DNA from: Enterobacter_D sp963521185
GTDB taxonomy: Bacteria; Pseudomonadota; Gammaproteobacteria; Enterobacterales; Enterobacteriaceae
Direction: 5' to 3'
Length of the DNA: 64,000 nt
NCBI GenBank assembly: GCA_963521185.1
Contig: CAUQTV010000002.1
Location: 248,001 to 312,000, forward strand
This document shows, piece after piece, positions 44,345-52,778 of the stretch (position 1 is the first letter of the stretch; each line of letters opens with the position of its first letter). The notes beneath the pieces were generated by a model. That model was not told the origin of the DNA. It searched no databases and saw only the letters and a list, made by a program, of their open reading frames with translations. Both the position numbers and the translations under genes were made by a program.

Positions 44345-44980
44345 ATGACCCAAGACGTCACAATTTGTACAAAAAAAAGCCGTGGCCGACCCAAAGTGTT
44401 CGACAGGGATGCGGCGCTTGATAAAGCCATGACCTTATTCTGGCAGCATGGTTACGAAGCCACTTCGTTATCCGATCTGGTGGAAGCAACCGGCGCAAAA
44501 GCGCCGACGTTGTATGCAGAATTCACCAATAAAGAAGGGTTGTTCCGTGCGGTACTGGATCGCTATATCAGCCAGTTTGCGGCGCAGCATGAAGCGCAAC
44601 TGCTGTGCGAGGAGAAATCCGTTGAGCAGGCATTGCTGGATTACTTCACGGCGGTAGCGACCTGCTATAGCAGCAAAGATACTCCTGCTGGCTGCTTTAT
44701 GATCAACACCTCCGCCACGCTCGCGGCCGGATCGAAAGAGATCGCGCATACCATCAAATCGCGTCACGCCATGCAGGAGCAAACGTTGCTTCAGTTTCTG
44801 CAACAGCGTCAGTTGCGCGGCGAGATCCCGGCCCAGGCTACGTTGCCACACCTGGCGCAGTTCCTGAGCTGTATCTTGCAGGGCATGTCCATCAGCGCGC
44901 GCGAGGGCGCAAGTTTCGAAAAGCTGATGCAAATTACCCGCACCACGCTGCACCTGTGGCCCGAACTGCTAAAATCCTGA
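44345..44980 (+). CDS. comR: TetR-family regulator ComR (YcfQ)
   Basis: 211 residues from ATG at 44345 (AGGCGG just upstream); an in-frame ATG 13 codons earlier is not supported by the E. coli protein. The N-terminal helix-turn-helix (TKKSRGRPKVFDRDAALDKA, EATSLSDLVEATGAKAPTLY) and the C-terminal domain (DTPAGCFMINTS, QGMSISAREGAS) match E. coli ComR. There it represses bhsA and affects copper permeability of the outer membrane and responds to copper. bhsA, which adjoins comR in E. coli, is absent here and the sugar cluster stands in its place. Confidence 0.93.
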   Translation: MTQDVTICTKKSRGRPKVFDRDAALDKAMTLFWQHGYEATSLSDLVEATGAKAPTLYAEFTNKEGLFRAVLDRYISQFAAQHEAQLLCEEKSVEQALLDYFTAVATCYSSKDTPAGCFMINTSATLAAGSKEIAHTIKSRHAMQEQTLLQFLQQRQLRGEIPAQATLPHLAQFLSCILQGMSISAREGASFEKLMQITRTTLHLWPELLKS

Positions 44981-44983
44981 TTC

Positions 44984-45003
44984 AAGGGCGGCCTGCCGCC
45001 CTT
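44984..45003 (+). terminator. comR terminator
   Basis: AAGGGCGG / CCGCCCTT with a CCTG tetraloop, three bases past the stop codon, followed by TCCTCT. Bases 45004-45330 hold no confident gene, only the leader of the next small frame. Confidence 0.75.
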
Positions 45004-45330
45004 TCCTCTCGCATGCTTCACACCTGCCTCACACTTGCCCGACGCACGCCTGCTCTGACGCGAAAGCATGACCTTTTGCGGTGCTGTCATCCGTTTGACC
45101 TATTGCAACAATAGGTGAAACCTTATTTGTTAACGCTGCGCTTTGCTATTCTTAAATCGTGACTATTTTCGTGCTAATGATTAGCAGGAACAGAGGGAAT
45201 AAAATACGCGTCAGGAAGATGCATCACACCGAGCATGTTCTTTTGTTACCTACCCGCGACTCTGAATTTACTTTTCCAGCGACGGACAAAGGGCCTATTG
45301 ACGACTATTCACATGCAGAAGGAAATGGAC

Positions 45331-45480
45331 ATGATTTTGCTATTACCATTCATCAAAGTGCTAATAGTAATTACATTGTTATTTGCACTCTGGGTATTAT
45401 GTGGTGGATCGGTACTGTTTGCTTTTATCTCAGTTTTGATTACCGGCTGTCTGCTTATTCGCCAGCATAATGCTATTTGA
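45331..45480 (+). CDS. Small membrane protein, 49 aa, unknown
   Basis: Encodes MILLLPFIKVLIVITLLFAL then a second hydrophobic stretch and a polar end (IRQHNAI). One or two membrane segments. AAGGA at 45319-45323 is seven bases before this ATG; in-frame ATGs at 45325 and 45313 and a longer frame from 45235 exist but are less well placed. A strong terminator follows 12 bases after the stop, which supports a real transcript. I do not recognise the protein. An overlapping longer frame (45159-45470) has no such support. Confidence 0.5.
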   Translation: MILLLPFIKVLIVITLLFALWVLCGGSVLFAFISVLITGCLLIRQHNAI

Positions 45481-45492
45481 AACCCGCAAATT

Positions 45493-45529
45493 AAAAAAAG
45501 CCTTGCGTATCAATACGTAAGGCTTTTTT
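45493..45529 (+). terminator. Strong terminator after the small membrane protein
   Basis: AAAAAGCCTTGCGTA / TACGTAAGGCTTTTTT, about 16 pairs with one G-T wobble and a TCAA loop, with T-run. A-run on the left allows function on both strands. A second hairpin, CTCCCCA / TGGGGAG (45542-45566), follows and may serve ycfJ. Confidence 0.85.
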
Positions 45530-45589
45530 AACGAAAAAGGACTCCCCAGCCTGAGCGAATGGGGAGCCAATCTGTAGGGAACTTCTTTT

Positions 45590-46129
45590 TTACGCTTTGT
45601 TATTCAGAATCAGCTGGCCGTTGCCGTCGAGCGGAATTTGCGTGCCAGGATCTTTATCCATACGGATTTTGCCTTGCTGGTCGCCGATTTTATAGGTGAC
45701 GTCATAGCCCAGCATTTTATCCGATTTATCGTACACCGTTTTACAGCGCTGCTGGCTGCTGGTGTAGGTGTCGTTTTCCTGCATGGCACCCTGCACCTGA
45801 TTGCCAGCATAACCGCCGCCCAACGCGCCCACCACCGTGGCCACATCTTTACCCCGACCACCGCCGAACTGATGACCAATTACGCCACCGGCAACCGCAC
45901 CGAGCACCGAACCAGTCAGGCGATTCTCATCCTGCACCGGACGGCGATGGGTGACGGTGACGTTACGGCACTCCTGACGGGGCGTTTTCACCGTTTCTTT
46001 GATTGGCGTCGCGGAGACCACCTGCGCATACTGTGGGCCACGATCAAACACATTCAGACTGGCCACCGCCGCCACACCCAGAGCCGCGGCCACACCAATA
46101 CCGATACCCGCTAACATTGATTTATTCAC
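45590..46129 (-). CDS. ycfJ: Glycine-zipper envelope protein YcfJ
   Basis: 179 residues. An N-terminal hydrophobic segment (SMLAGIGIGVAAALGVAAVA) anchors or exports it. The central glycine zipper 2TM domain (GSVLGAVAGGVIGHQFGGGR, VVGALGGGYAGNQVQG) and the C-terminal region with IPLDGNGQLIL match E. coli YcfJ, linked to biofilm in published work. Function not established. Lies between the small frame and ndh with 201 bases to the ndh stop. Confidence 0.93.
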   Translation of the reverse strand: MNKSMLAGIGIGVAAALGVAAVASLNVFDRGPQYAQVVSATPIKETVKTPRQECRNVTVTHRRPVQDENRLTGSVLGAVAGGVIGHQFGGGRGKDVATVVGALGGGYAGNQVQGAMQENDTYTSSQQRCKTVYDKSDKMLGYDVTYKIGDQQGKIRMDKDPGTQIPLDGNGQLILNNKA

Positions 46130-46289
46130 AGGATTCTCTCCCTTCTTTGCTATTGGTCATAATTCTGCAATCAAAGGAATAAATAGCCAATCGGAATGCG
46201 CGTAATTCATGGGGCGTTATGCGGTAAAACAGCGTGATTCAGAAGAGTCTTAGGTCTGGAGAGGGTATTAACAGAAGGATATGCTGATT

Positions 46290-46312
46290 GCCCCTTCAGC
46301 AGGCGAAGGGGC
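46290..46312 (-). terminator. ndh terminator
   Basis: GCCCCTTC / GAAGGGGC with a 7-base loop, 19 bases past the ndh stop codon. Confidence 0.75.
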
Positions 46313-46330
46313 AAACTGTCTGGTATTAAC

Positions 46331-47635
46331 TCAGTGCAGTTTTAAACGTGGGCGGATCACGCGGTTAATACTGCCCACCAGCATCATCAGGCCCGTTTTG
46401 AAATAACCGTGCAGCGCCACCTGGTGCATGCGGTACAGCGAAATGTAGACGAAGCGCGCAATGCGCCCTTCTACCATCATTGAGCCACGCATCAGGTTAC
46501 CCATCAGACTGCCCACGGTGGAGAAGTTAGAGAGCGACACCAGCGAACCGTGATCTTTGTAAACATAAGATTTCAGCGACTTGCCTTTGCGCTGCGCGAG
46601 GATATTGTGCAGCGCCAGCGTTGCCATCTGGTGCGCAGCCTGAGCGCGCGGCGGCACGAAGCCACCCTCCGGACGTGCGCAGGAAGCGCAATCGCCGATG
46701 GCATAAATATCGGGATCGCGGGTCGTTTGCAGCGTGGGTTCAACCACCAGCTGATTGATACGGTTCGTTTCCAGCCCGCCAATCTCTTTCATAAAATCAG
46801 GCGCTTTGATCCCTGCTGCCCAGACCATAAGGTCGGCCTGAATGTACTCGCCCTCTTTGGTGTTCAGACCGCCTGCGTCCGCGCTGGTGACCATGGTTTG
46901 CGTCAGTACGCGCACGCCCATTTTGGTCAACTCGCTGTGCGCCGCACCGGAAATACGCGGCGGCAGCGCAGGCAGAATACGTTCGCCCGCCTCTACCAGC
47001 GTGACATTCAGCGCCTCGTTGGTCAGCCCTTTGTAACCGTAACTGTGCAGTTGCTTAACCGCGTTATGCAGTTCGGCTGAAAGCTCAACGCCGGTGGCAC
47101 CCCCGCCAACAATGGCGATATTCACTTTGCCGCTCGCGCCGAGGTTAGCGGAAAATTTCAGGAACAGGTTGAGCATTTCCTGATGGAAACGACGGGCCTG
47201 GTGCGGGTTATCAAGGAAAATGCAGTGATCCTTGACGCCCGGCGTGTTGAAATCATTAGAGGTGCTGCCCAGCGCCATCACCAGCGTGTCATAGGCCAGC
47301 TTACGTTCAGGCACCAGCAAATCGCCTTTTTCGTCGCGCAGTTCGGCAAGCGTCAGGGTTTTGCTTTCACGGTTAATGTCCACCACAGAACCTAACTGGA
47401 ACTGGAAGTGATGGTTACGCGCATGGGCCAGATAGCTCAGTGCGTCCACGCCTTCGTCCAGCGATCCGGTTGCCACTTCATGCAGCAGCGGTTTCCACAG
47501 GTGACTGTGATTGCGATCGACCAGCGTGATTTTTGCCTTCTTACCACGGCCTAATTTTTTGCCCAGCTGCGTGGCAAGCTCCAGACCGCCTGCCCCACCG
47601 CCAACAATCACAATCTTTTTCAATGGTGTAGTCAA
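46331..47635 (-). CDS. ndh: Type II NADH:quinone oxidoreductase Ndh
   Basis: 434 residues, the E. coli length. Single-subunit membrane-associated flavoenzyme passing electrons from NADH to ubiquinone without pumping protons. FAD-binding GGGAGGLELATQLG at the start, the NAD-binding GGGATGVELSAEL in the middle, YAIGDCAS for the flavin, and the amphipathic C-terminal region that binds the membrane. In E. coli it is repressed by FNR without oxygen; a perfect FNR box lies upstream. Confidence 0.98.
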   Translation of the reverse strand: MTTPLKKIVIVGGGAGGLELATQLGKKLGRGKKAKITLVDRNHSHLWKPLLHEVATGSLDEGVDALSYLAHARNHHFQFQLGSVVDINRESKTLTLAELRDEKGDLLVPERKLAYDTLVMALGSTSNDFNTPGVKDHCIFLDNPHQARRFHQEMLNLFLKFSANLGASGKVNIAIVGGGATGVELSAELHNAVKQLHSYGYKGLTNEALNVTLVEAGERILPALPPRISGAAHSELTKMGVRVLTQTMVTSADAGGLNTKEGEYIQADLMVWAAGIKAPDFMKEIGGLETNRINQLVVEPTLQTTRDPDIYAIGDCASCARPEGGFVPPRAQAAHQMATLALHNILAQRKGKSLKSYVYKDHGSLVSLSNFSTVGSLMGNLMRGSMMVEGRIARFVYISLYRMHQVALHGYFKTGLMMLVGSINRVIRPRLKLH

Positions 47636-47769
47636 CGTGACCCCCTAAATTATTAACCAATTGTTAATTAAAAGTTATACAAATAGCTTTTAATTAACAA
47701 CAAGTTACCAACATGAAAACGATATTACGCAGTGAGAATAGCACGATCGGTGCATTGGTCATACCAAAA

Positions 47770-47783
47770 TTGATATGCATCAA
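47770..47783. promoter_or_regulatory. Perfect FNR box in the ndh upstream region
   Basis: TTGATATGCATCAA, a full match to TTGAT-N4-ATCAA, centred about 141 bases before the ndh start codon and 177 before the divergent DUF218-type gene. E. coli ndh has two FNR sites upstream. The 318-base gap 47636-47953 is AT-rich and otherwise holds no gene. Confidence 0.8.
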
Positions 47784-47953
47784 GTTTTGCTGCTTAAAAA
47801 CAGAGCAATGTTTAACAGTCTGTACGCAAAATAGCATTTATGCCAATCGCATAACCACAGCATAAACAAGGAATTTCTCAATATAAACATTGCTTTAAAG
47901 ACGCTGTCTGCTGCCGTGCCTATGCTGTGCGCTTTACTCCCAGGACCAGTCTC

Positions 47954-49264
47954 ATGTTAATTTCCCACTTAAGCGCGCAAAAAATCGATTTCACAAAACC
48001 CTCTGAGCCCATTAATCAGCCTGGGTTCACGACGGCTGCGATGGCAAAAAAATTAACTATCGTGAGCATTCACAATACGCCGGTTGAAAGAAGAAAGGCC
48101 TACCAGCAAAGGCAGCAACGTCTTAATCACCCCACCAATGCCAAGGAGCAGCGACTGAGCGAGTTTAGCGGTGCGCACGTTCTTAAAACGGGTAATGAAC
48201 TGCACCCCAGCGTTAATAACGGAAAAGACATCGCCGATATCAGAACCGCAGTGGTAATGGAAAAATTAATCAAAGAGGGCAAAGCGCTGCACGCCGAAAA
48301 TAAAGCTGCGGCTAATGCGCGTGACCTTCAGAACCTGAAAGATGTGCTGGCCCTGGCGGCGAATAATAAATTAGCGACGCTGACACAACCCCTAACCTTA
48401 GCGATCCGTGACGGGGAGGTTTCGTTGAAAGCTTCCGCGCAATTTAGCCCCAAGGAATGGCTGGAGGCGAACGACAAACCGGGTCATTTCCTCGTGCTTA
48501 ACGGGAATAACGACGAAACTTACGTGTCGCTGATCGGCGCGCTTGCCGCCACGTCTGAACAGTTGCAGTTTATTACCAGCGGGTTTGGCGGCCACGGTAC
48601 GACCGATCGCCATGCCATTTCCATCAGCCAGACTGAAGGGGATAATTTCAAAAATATTCTGCTGCAAAATGGCGTTAATGCGGACAGGATCCATGTTGAT
48701 CCCTATTCCACCAACAGCGGACAGAACGCCATTAACGTGGCGACCATCATTGAGAAAAAAATTCAGTCCGGTGAACCGTGCCATAAGATCATCATCGCAG
48801 GTACGCCTGCGGCGGTATTTCGCCAGACTTACACCTATGCCAGACAACTTGACGTTCCGTCGCTAAAAACGTTCACCCTTGAATCATTCCCGTTTAGCCA
48901 GGCGGAAGAGTACACCACCACGGCAGATAACCTCGCCACGCTGCGGGAATATTCCACCACCCTGAATTACCTGCTGAACACCGGTTTTTTGCCCGCCGAT
49001 GCCGGACTCTATCCCGTGACCTTTTTCGAACAGGCGCTGGACAGTTTTCATAAACTCGCCGACGCGCTGGAAGGACAGAGCGGCAGTGCGGAAAAATATC
49101 AGCCTGAAATTGTCGCAATGAAATCGATGACGCCAGAGACGCTGGCGCGGATACAAGAGAACGCTGCCAGCGAAGAGGATAAAGCCAATATCAGGGTGAT
49201 TGATAATTTCTTCAGAGGATTGTTCAACCCGCTTGAGCTGTCGTTCGAACGCCGTCTGGACTGA
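47954..49264 (+). CDS. DUF218 (YdcF-like) domain protein with N-terminal extension
   Basis: 436 residues from ATG at 47954 (AGGA at 47942-47945); a GTG nine codons earlier is open but has no ribosome site. Residues about 1-150 are polar and helical with no signal peptide. From about 175 it resembles the DUF218 fold: HFLVLNGNNDETYVSLIGAL, LQFITSGFGGHGT, EGDNFKNILLQNGV and the STNSGQNAINVATII segment that matches the S.NT..NA motif of the family. DUF218 proteins such as YdcF and SanA are poorly understood nucleotide or envelope-related proteins. The C-terminal third is unknown. It is AT-richer than ndh and ycfP, between which it is inserted relative to E. coli. Confidence 0.7.
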   Translation: MLISHLSAQKIDFTKPSEPINQPGFTTAAMAKKLTIVSIHNTPVERRKAYQQRQQRLNHPTNAKEQRLSEFSGAHVLKTGNELHPSVNNGKDIADIRTAVVMEKLIKEGKALHAENKAAANARDLQNLKDVLALAANNKLATLTQPLTLAIRDGEVSLKASAQFSPKEWLEANDKPGHFLVLNGNNDETYVSLIGALAATSEQLQFITSGFGGHGTTDRHAISISQTEGDNFKNILLQNGVNADRIHVDPYSTNSGQNAINVATIIEKKIQSGEPCHKIIIAGTPAAVFRQTYTYARQLDVPSLKTFTLESFPFSQAEEYTTTADNLATLREYSTTLNYLLNTGFLPADAGLYPVTFFEQALDSFHKLADALEGQSGSAEKYQPEIVAMKSMTPETLARIQENAASEEDKANIRVIDNFFRGLFNPLELSFERRLD

Positions 49265-49280
49265 TAACGTCAATAGCAAA

Positions 49281-49304
49281 CGGCCCGGGTTTACAACCGG
49301 GCCG
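49281..49304. terminator. Bidirectional hairpin between the DUF218-type gene and ycfP
   Basis: CGGCCCGG / CCGGGCCG with an 8-base loop between convergent genes; A-run on one side and CTTTCC on the other. Confidence 0.8.
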
Positions 49305-49324
49305 CCTTTCCATACCGTTAATCG

Positions 49325-49867
49325 TTAACCCAGCGTTTTAAACGCTTTGATGCGCTGCAAATGGGGCGAAATGTTTTTAAACTTATGCCCCTGCTCTTCA
49401 TCCCAGACGATTTCGTAATAGGGATACAGCACCTCCGCCGTACGCTGGCTGTCCAGCGCTTCATCGCTGCGCGAGAGAATGGCCAGGCAGCGATCGCGGT
49501 TTTTCTCACGGAAGTTCGTCACGCACTTGGTGGCGATGTCTTCATACTCTTCCGGGCGATCGATTTTGCCTTCCATATTTTCATATGGAAACAGATTCGG
49601 ATTAAACACCACCTGGCGAATATCGCAGAGGAAACCGATACGTTCAGCCCAGTAGCCCCCCAGCCCGACGCCGCAAATCAGCGGGCGCTCATCAACGTTG
49701 AGTTGCAGCATTTTGTCGATCTCTTTAAGCAAATGCTGCATGTCATGTTTCGGGTGCCGCGTGCTGTAGCTAATCAACCTCACATCGGGATCGATAAACT
49801 GCAATTGCAGCACCTTTTCATGATTACCCGGACTGTTTGAATCAAAACCGTGCAAATAGATGATCAT
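49325..49867 (-). CDS. ycfP: UPF0227 esterase-like protein YcfP
   Basis: 180 residues, near-identical to E. coli YcfP. Alpha/beta hydrolase fold with the oxyanion segment IIYLHGFDSN at the start and HKFKNISPH near the end (possible catalytic His). The nucleophile-elbow position reads GVGLGG, with Gly where hydrolases have Ser, so classic esterase chemistry is doubtful. Function unknown. Precedes nothing and follows nagZ by 39 bases. Confidence 0.93.
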   Translation of the reverse strand: MIIYLHGFDSNSPGNHEKVLQLQFIDPDVRLISYSTRHPKHDMQHLLKEIDKMLQLNVDERPLICGVGLGGYWAERIGFLCDIRQVVFNPNLFPYENMEGKIDRPEEYEDIATKCVTNFREKNRDRCLAILSRSDEALDSQRTAEVLYPYYEIVWDEEQGHKFKNISPHLQRIKAFKTLG

Positions 49868-49906
49868 CGTGTCCTCACCACACTACAACTCCCGATTAAG
49901 GGCGGG

Positions 49907-50938
49907 TTAATGCGACGCGTTATGTTCCTGCCAGCGTTCGTGCAGCTGTTCAAGCTGCGCGCTGACCGCTTTCCACTTCGCGGATGACATCAACTCCTGA
50001 CGAGTAAATGAACCTTTATGATACAACTCTGTAACACGCTGTGCATTGATCGGTGACAGGTTATCCAACACGCTGACTGCGCCCTGACGATTGTTACACA
50101 CCAGGATCATATCGCAGCCGGCATCGAGCGACGCCTGACCGCGCTCGGCGTAGCTGCCCATAATGGCGGCCCCTTCCATTGAGAGATCGTCAGAAAATAT
50201 CACGCCGTTAAAGCCGAGTTCGCCGCGTAACACCGTTTTGAGCCAGTACGGCGAGCCGCTGGCCGGACGCGGATCGGCGTCGGTGTAGATCACATGTGCG
50301 GGCATAATCGCGTCGAGCTTGTTCCCGGTAATCAGTGAGCGAAACACCGACATGTCTTTGGCGCGAATTTCCGCTTCATCGCGCGGATCGTGCGGCGTCT
50401 CTTTGTGCGAATCCGCCGTCACGGCCCCGTGTCCGGGGAAATGTTTGCCGGTGGTTTTCATGCCCGCCTCGTGCATACCGTCAATAAAACGCGTCGCCAC
50501 TGCAAGGGCTTTGGCGGGATCCGCATGGTATGAACGCTCACCAATGGCCGCGCTGATATGCCCGACGTCCAGCACCGGCGCGAAGCTGATATCAATATCC
50601 ATGGCGATCATTTCGCTGGCCATTAACCAGCCCGCGTCCTGCGCCAGCTCACCGCCCGCCTGCAAACCCAACAGCGCAGCAAAGGACTGCGCCGCCGGTA
50701 AGCGCGTAAATCCGTCGCGGAAGCGCTGCACGCGCCCACCCTCTTGATCCACCGCCACCACCAGGCGATGGTGCGAGGCGTCGCGGATTTGGCGGACCAG
50801 CTCGCGTAGCTGAGCGGGATCGTGATAGTTGCGGGTAAACAGAATTAACCCGCCAACCAGCGGATGGGCGAGGATCTCGCGCTCTTCCGCATCCAGCTCA
50901 TAGCCTTCGACATCTAACATTACCGGACCCACACTCAC
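49907..50938 (-). CDS. nagZ: Beta-N-acetylhexosaminidase NagZ
   Basis: 343 residues, GH3 family, cytoplasmic. Removes GlcNAc from anhydro-muropeptides during cell-wall recycling, which links it to AmpC induction in species with ampC/ampR. The motif KHFPGHGAVTADSHKE carries the catalytic His, and the nucleophile Asp is in VIFSDDLSMEGA. It follows thiK by five bases. NagK, which phosphorylates the released GlcNAc, is also in this window. Confidence 0.97.
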   Translation of the reverse strand: MSVGPVMLDVEGYELDAEEREILAHPLVGGLILFTRNYHDPAQLRELVRQIRDASHHRLVVAVDQEGGRVQRFRDGFTRLPAAQSFAALLGLQAGGELAQDAGWLMASEMIAMDIDISFAPVLDVGHISAAIGERSYHADPAKALAVATRFIDGMHEAGMKTTGKHFPGHGAVTADSHKETPHDPRDEAEIRAKDMSVFRSLITGNKLDAIMPAHVIYTDADPRPASGSPYWLKTVLRGELGFNGVIFSDDLSMEGAAIMGSYAERGQASLDAGCDMILVCNNRQGAVSVLDNLSPINAQRVTELYHKGSFTRQELMSSAKWKAVSAQLEQLHERWQEHNASH

Positions 50939-50943
50939 CTCTC

Positions 50944-51762
50944 TTATCCTTTAGTCTGCCACTGACGCTCAATCTCATCTGCCAGCGTAATAAATTGTTG
51001 CTCGCCCGTTTGCGCATAGCGGCACTCGTACCAGCCCGCCATCAGCATTAACACCCACGGACGCCAGCGCCGCACCTGTTGCCAGAGTGCGTCACCGTTT
51101 GTGTTTGCGCGGCGGGCGTAATCCTCCACCAGCCTTCTGCGCGCGGTTTCATCGTCGGTCCACACCGACGCGAGTTCCAGGGCAACATCGCCGTCGCCCG
51201 CATATTCCCAGTCGATCAGTCGCAATCCCGCCTGGGTATGCACGAGATTGCCCGCATGCACATCCATATGCAAGGGCGCTAAGCGCTGCACGCGCGGCTC
51301 GCCCTGCGTGCGCAGTCGTTTAAGCCTGCGCAGCCAGCGCGGGGTGCGGCGTTCGGCTGCCGCCTGTTGCCAGTAGCGCTCCAGTAGCGGCAGTAGCGTG
51401 ACGCGCCAGCCAAACCGGGGTTGTCGATGCAAATGATACAACAGCCCCGCCAGCGCGTCGGTATCCGGTAATGCGGCATCGACCCTGCCGTCGAGATACT
51501 CTACCGCCATCCAGCCTTCCGTAAACAAGCGCGGCGCAGGGGCCAGCGTCGACGGTAGCCGTTTCAGGGCGTGATACTGGCGATGAAAGGGGGCGGATGA
51601 GGTAGCCGCAGGCTGGTGACGCAGCACCAGCCGCTGGCGATCGCTTTCGATGATCACACTCCCGCCGCTCAGCCCGGAAGTGCGCCGGGCGGCGGGGGTG
51701 AACTGCGGGAAGTAGCGTGACAGTACCTCGTCACGCGAAAGCTTATTGCTGTGTAACGGCAC
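50944..51762 (-). CDS. thiK: Thiamine kinase ThiK
   Basis: 272 residues, aminoglycoside phosphotransferase-like fold. Phosphorylates salvaged thiamine to thiamine phosphate. The Brenner motif LHMDVHAGNL supplies the catalytic Asp and the metal Asp is in LIDWEYAGDG. More diverged from E. coli than its neighbours. Its start lies 20 bases inside lpoB, in another frame, so expression is coupled to lpoB. Confidence 0.94.
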   Translation of the reverse strand: MPLHSNKLSRDEVLSRYFPQFTPAARRTSGLSGGSVIIESDRQRLVLRHQPAATSSAPFHRQYHALKRLPSTLAPAPRLFTEGWMAVEYLDGRVDAALPDTDALAGLLYHLHRQPRFGWRVTLLPLLERYWQQAAAERRTPRWLRRLKRLRTQGEPRVQRLAPLHMDVHAGNLVHTQAGLRLIDWEYAGDGDVALELASVWTDDETARRRLVEDYARRANTNGDALWQQVRRWRPWVLMLMAGWYECRYAQTGEQQFITLADEIERQWQTKG

Positions 51763-52390
51763 CTTTACCTGACCAGACGATTTCGCCGGTTTGCACCAGC
51801 ATTAATTGCATTTGCAGCGTCGGTGCGTTGACGTTGCCAGAAGCGCTGGAGTAAAGCACGTACTGCGCGCCCACATTGCGGGCGATGCCGATAGCCTTAC
51901 TGCGCGTGCCGAGGCTGTCCTGCGCGGAGAGACCTAACTGCTGCTTCGCGGCACCCAACTGCTGGGCGGAGACCAGGGTGAATTTGCCGTTATTCGCCAG
52001 CGCATTGCGCAGCGTTTCTGTGCCTTCACCGGTATTGAGCGAACCGTTGGTGCGGTTGTTAACGCTGTCGACCAGTAACACGCTGCCGCCGCTTGCCCCG
52101 CTGGCTTGCAGCATTTTGCCGACCATCGGCTGAATCGCACCGTTCCAGTCGTAATGACGCACGCGTGGCGTCGGCTGGGCCGTTTCGTCCTGGTGCTCAA
52201 TCGGGCCAGGCTGCGCCGGTACCGACGGAACAGAGGGTACGGTAGGCAGCGGTTGCTGCGGTACGGTGGGTTGCTCCGGCGCAGGCGTTGCCTGATCGAC
52301 CGGTGCGGGCTGCTGTTCGCCGCGCATTACGCACCCTGAGAGGATCAATGCTACCGTCGTTAACAGCGCATAGCGTCCCAATTTACTCAT
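51743..52390 (-). CDS. lpoB: Penicillin-binding protein activator LpoB
   Basis: 215 residues from ATG at 52388-52390 (AAGGGG eight bases upstream); a GTG three codons earlier is open. Outer-membrane lipoprotein that reaches through the periplasm to activate PBP1B. Lipobox LSGC with Cys20, then a Pro- and Gln-rich disordered spacer (residues 25-75) and a globular domain (SVLLVDSVNNRTNGSLN, YVLYSSASGNVNAPTLQM) nearly the same as E. coli. Confidence 0.95.
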   Translation of the reverse strand: MSKLGRYALLTTVALILSGCVMRGEQQPAPVDQATPAPEQPTVPQQPLPTVPSVPSVPAQPGPIEHQDETAQPTPRVRHYDWNGAIQPMVGKMLQASGASGGSVLLVDSVNNRTNGSLNTGEGTETLRNALANNGKFTLVSAQQLGAAKQQLGLSAQDSLGTRSKAIGIARNVGAQYVLYSSASGNVNAPTLQMQLMLVQTGEIVWSGKGAVTQQ

Positions 52391-52402
52391 CAAAATCACC
52401 CC

Positions 52403-52777
52403 TTATAAATAGAGATAAAGTCGGACTTTATGCGCGCCTAATGCGTTTGCGCTGCCATAAAGTGTGACCGACGAATTCCCCGGCACCGTCACGCTTCGCG
52501 GCGCTTCGAGTGGATGCATTTCCAGGCCTCTGGCGTCATACCAGTAAAAACGATAATGAACGGTAACGGACGCAGTCCTTTCATTGTAGAGAGTCGAGGA
52601 CGCCGAGGTCTGAATTTCAGACGTCGATAAGGCGGGTTTATCGGCAGTGATCCCTGCCGCCAGCACGGTGGACTCCATCACCAGCGTTTGATCATCGCTG
52701 ACCGGGATCGCCGGACGCGCGCTGCATCCGGCAAGCAGAATGGCAGCAAGCCACACAACAACACGCCCTCTTGTCAT
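52403..52777 (-). CDS. ycfL: Small lipoprotein YcfL
   Basis: 124 residues from ATG at 52775-52777; the longer open frame is the shadow of hinT. Lipobox LAGC with Cys18. The middle (SSTLYNE) and end (YRFYWYDARGLEMHPLE, AHKVRLYLYL) match E. coli YcfL. Function unknown; it sits between hinT (one-base gap) and lpoB (12 bases) in a hinT-ycfL-lpoB-thiK-nagZ-ycfP series. Confidence 0.93.
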   Translation of the reverse strand: MTRGRVVVWLAAILLAGCSARPAIPVSDDQTLVMESTVLAAGITADKPALSTSEIQTSASSTLYNERTASVTVHYRFYWYDARGLEMHPLEAPRSVTVPGNSSVTLYGSANALGAHKVRLYLYL

Positions 52778-52778
52778 C

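Noticed and set aside
45159..45470. 103-codon frame overlapping the small membrane protein
   Set aside because: No ribosome site and no hydrophobic or domain pattern; the other frame has the better start and its stop lies just before the terminator.
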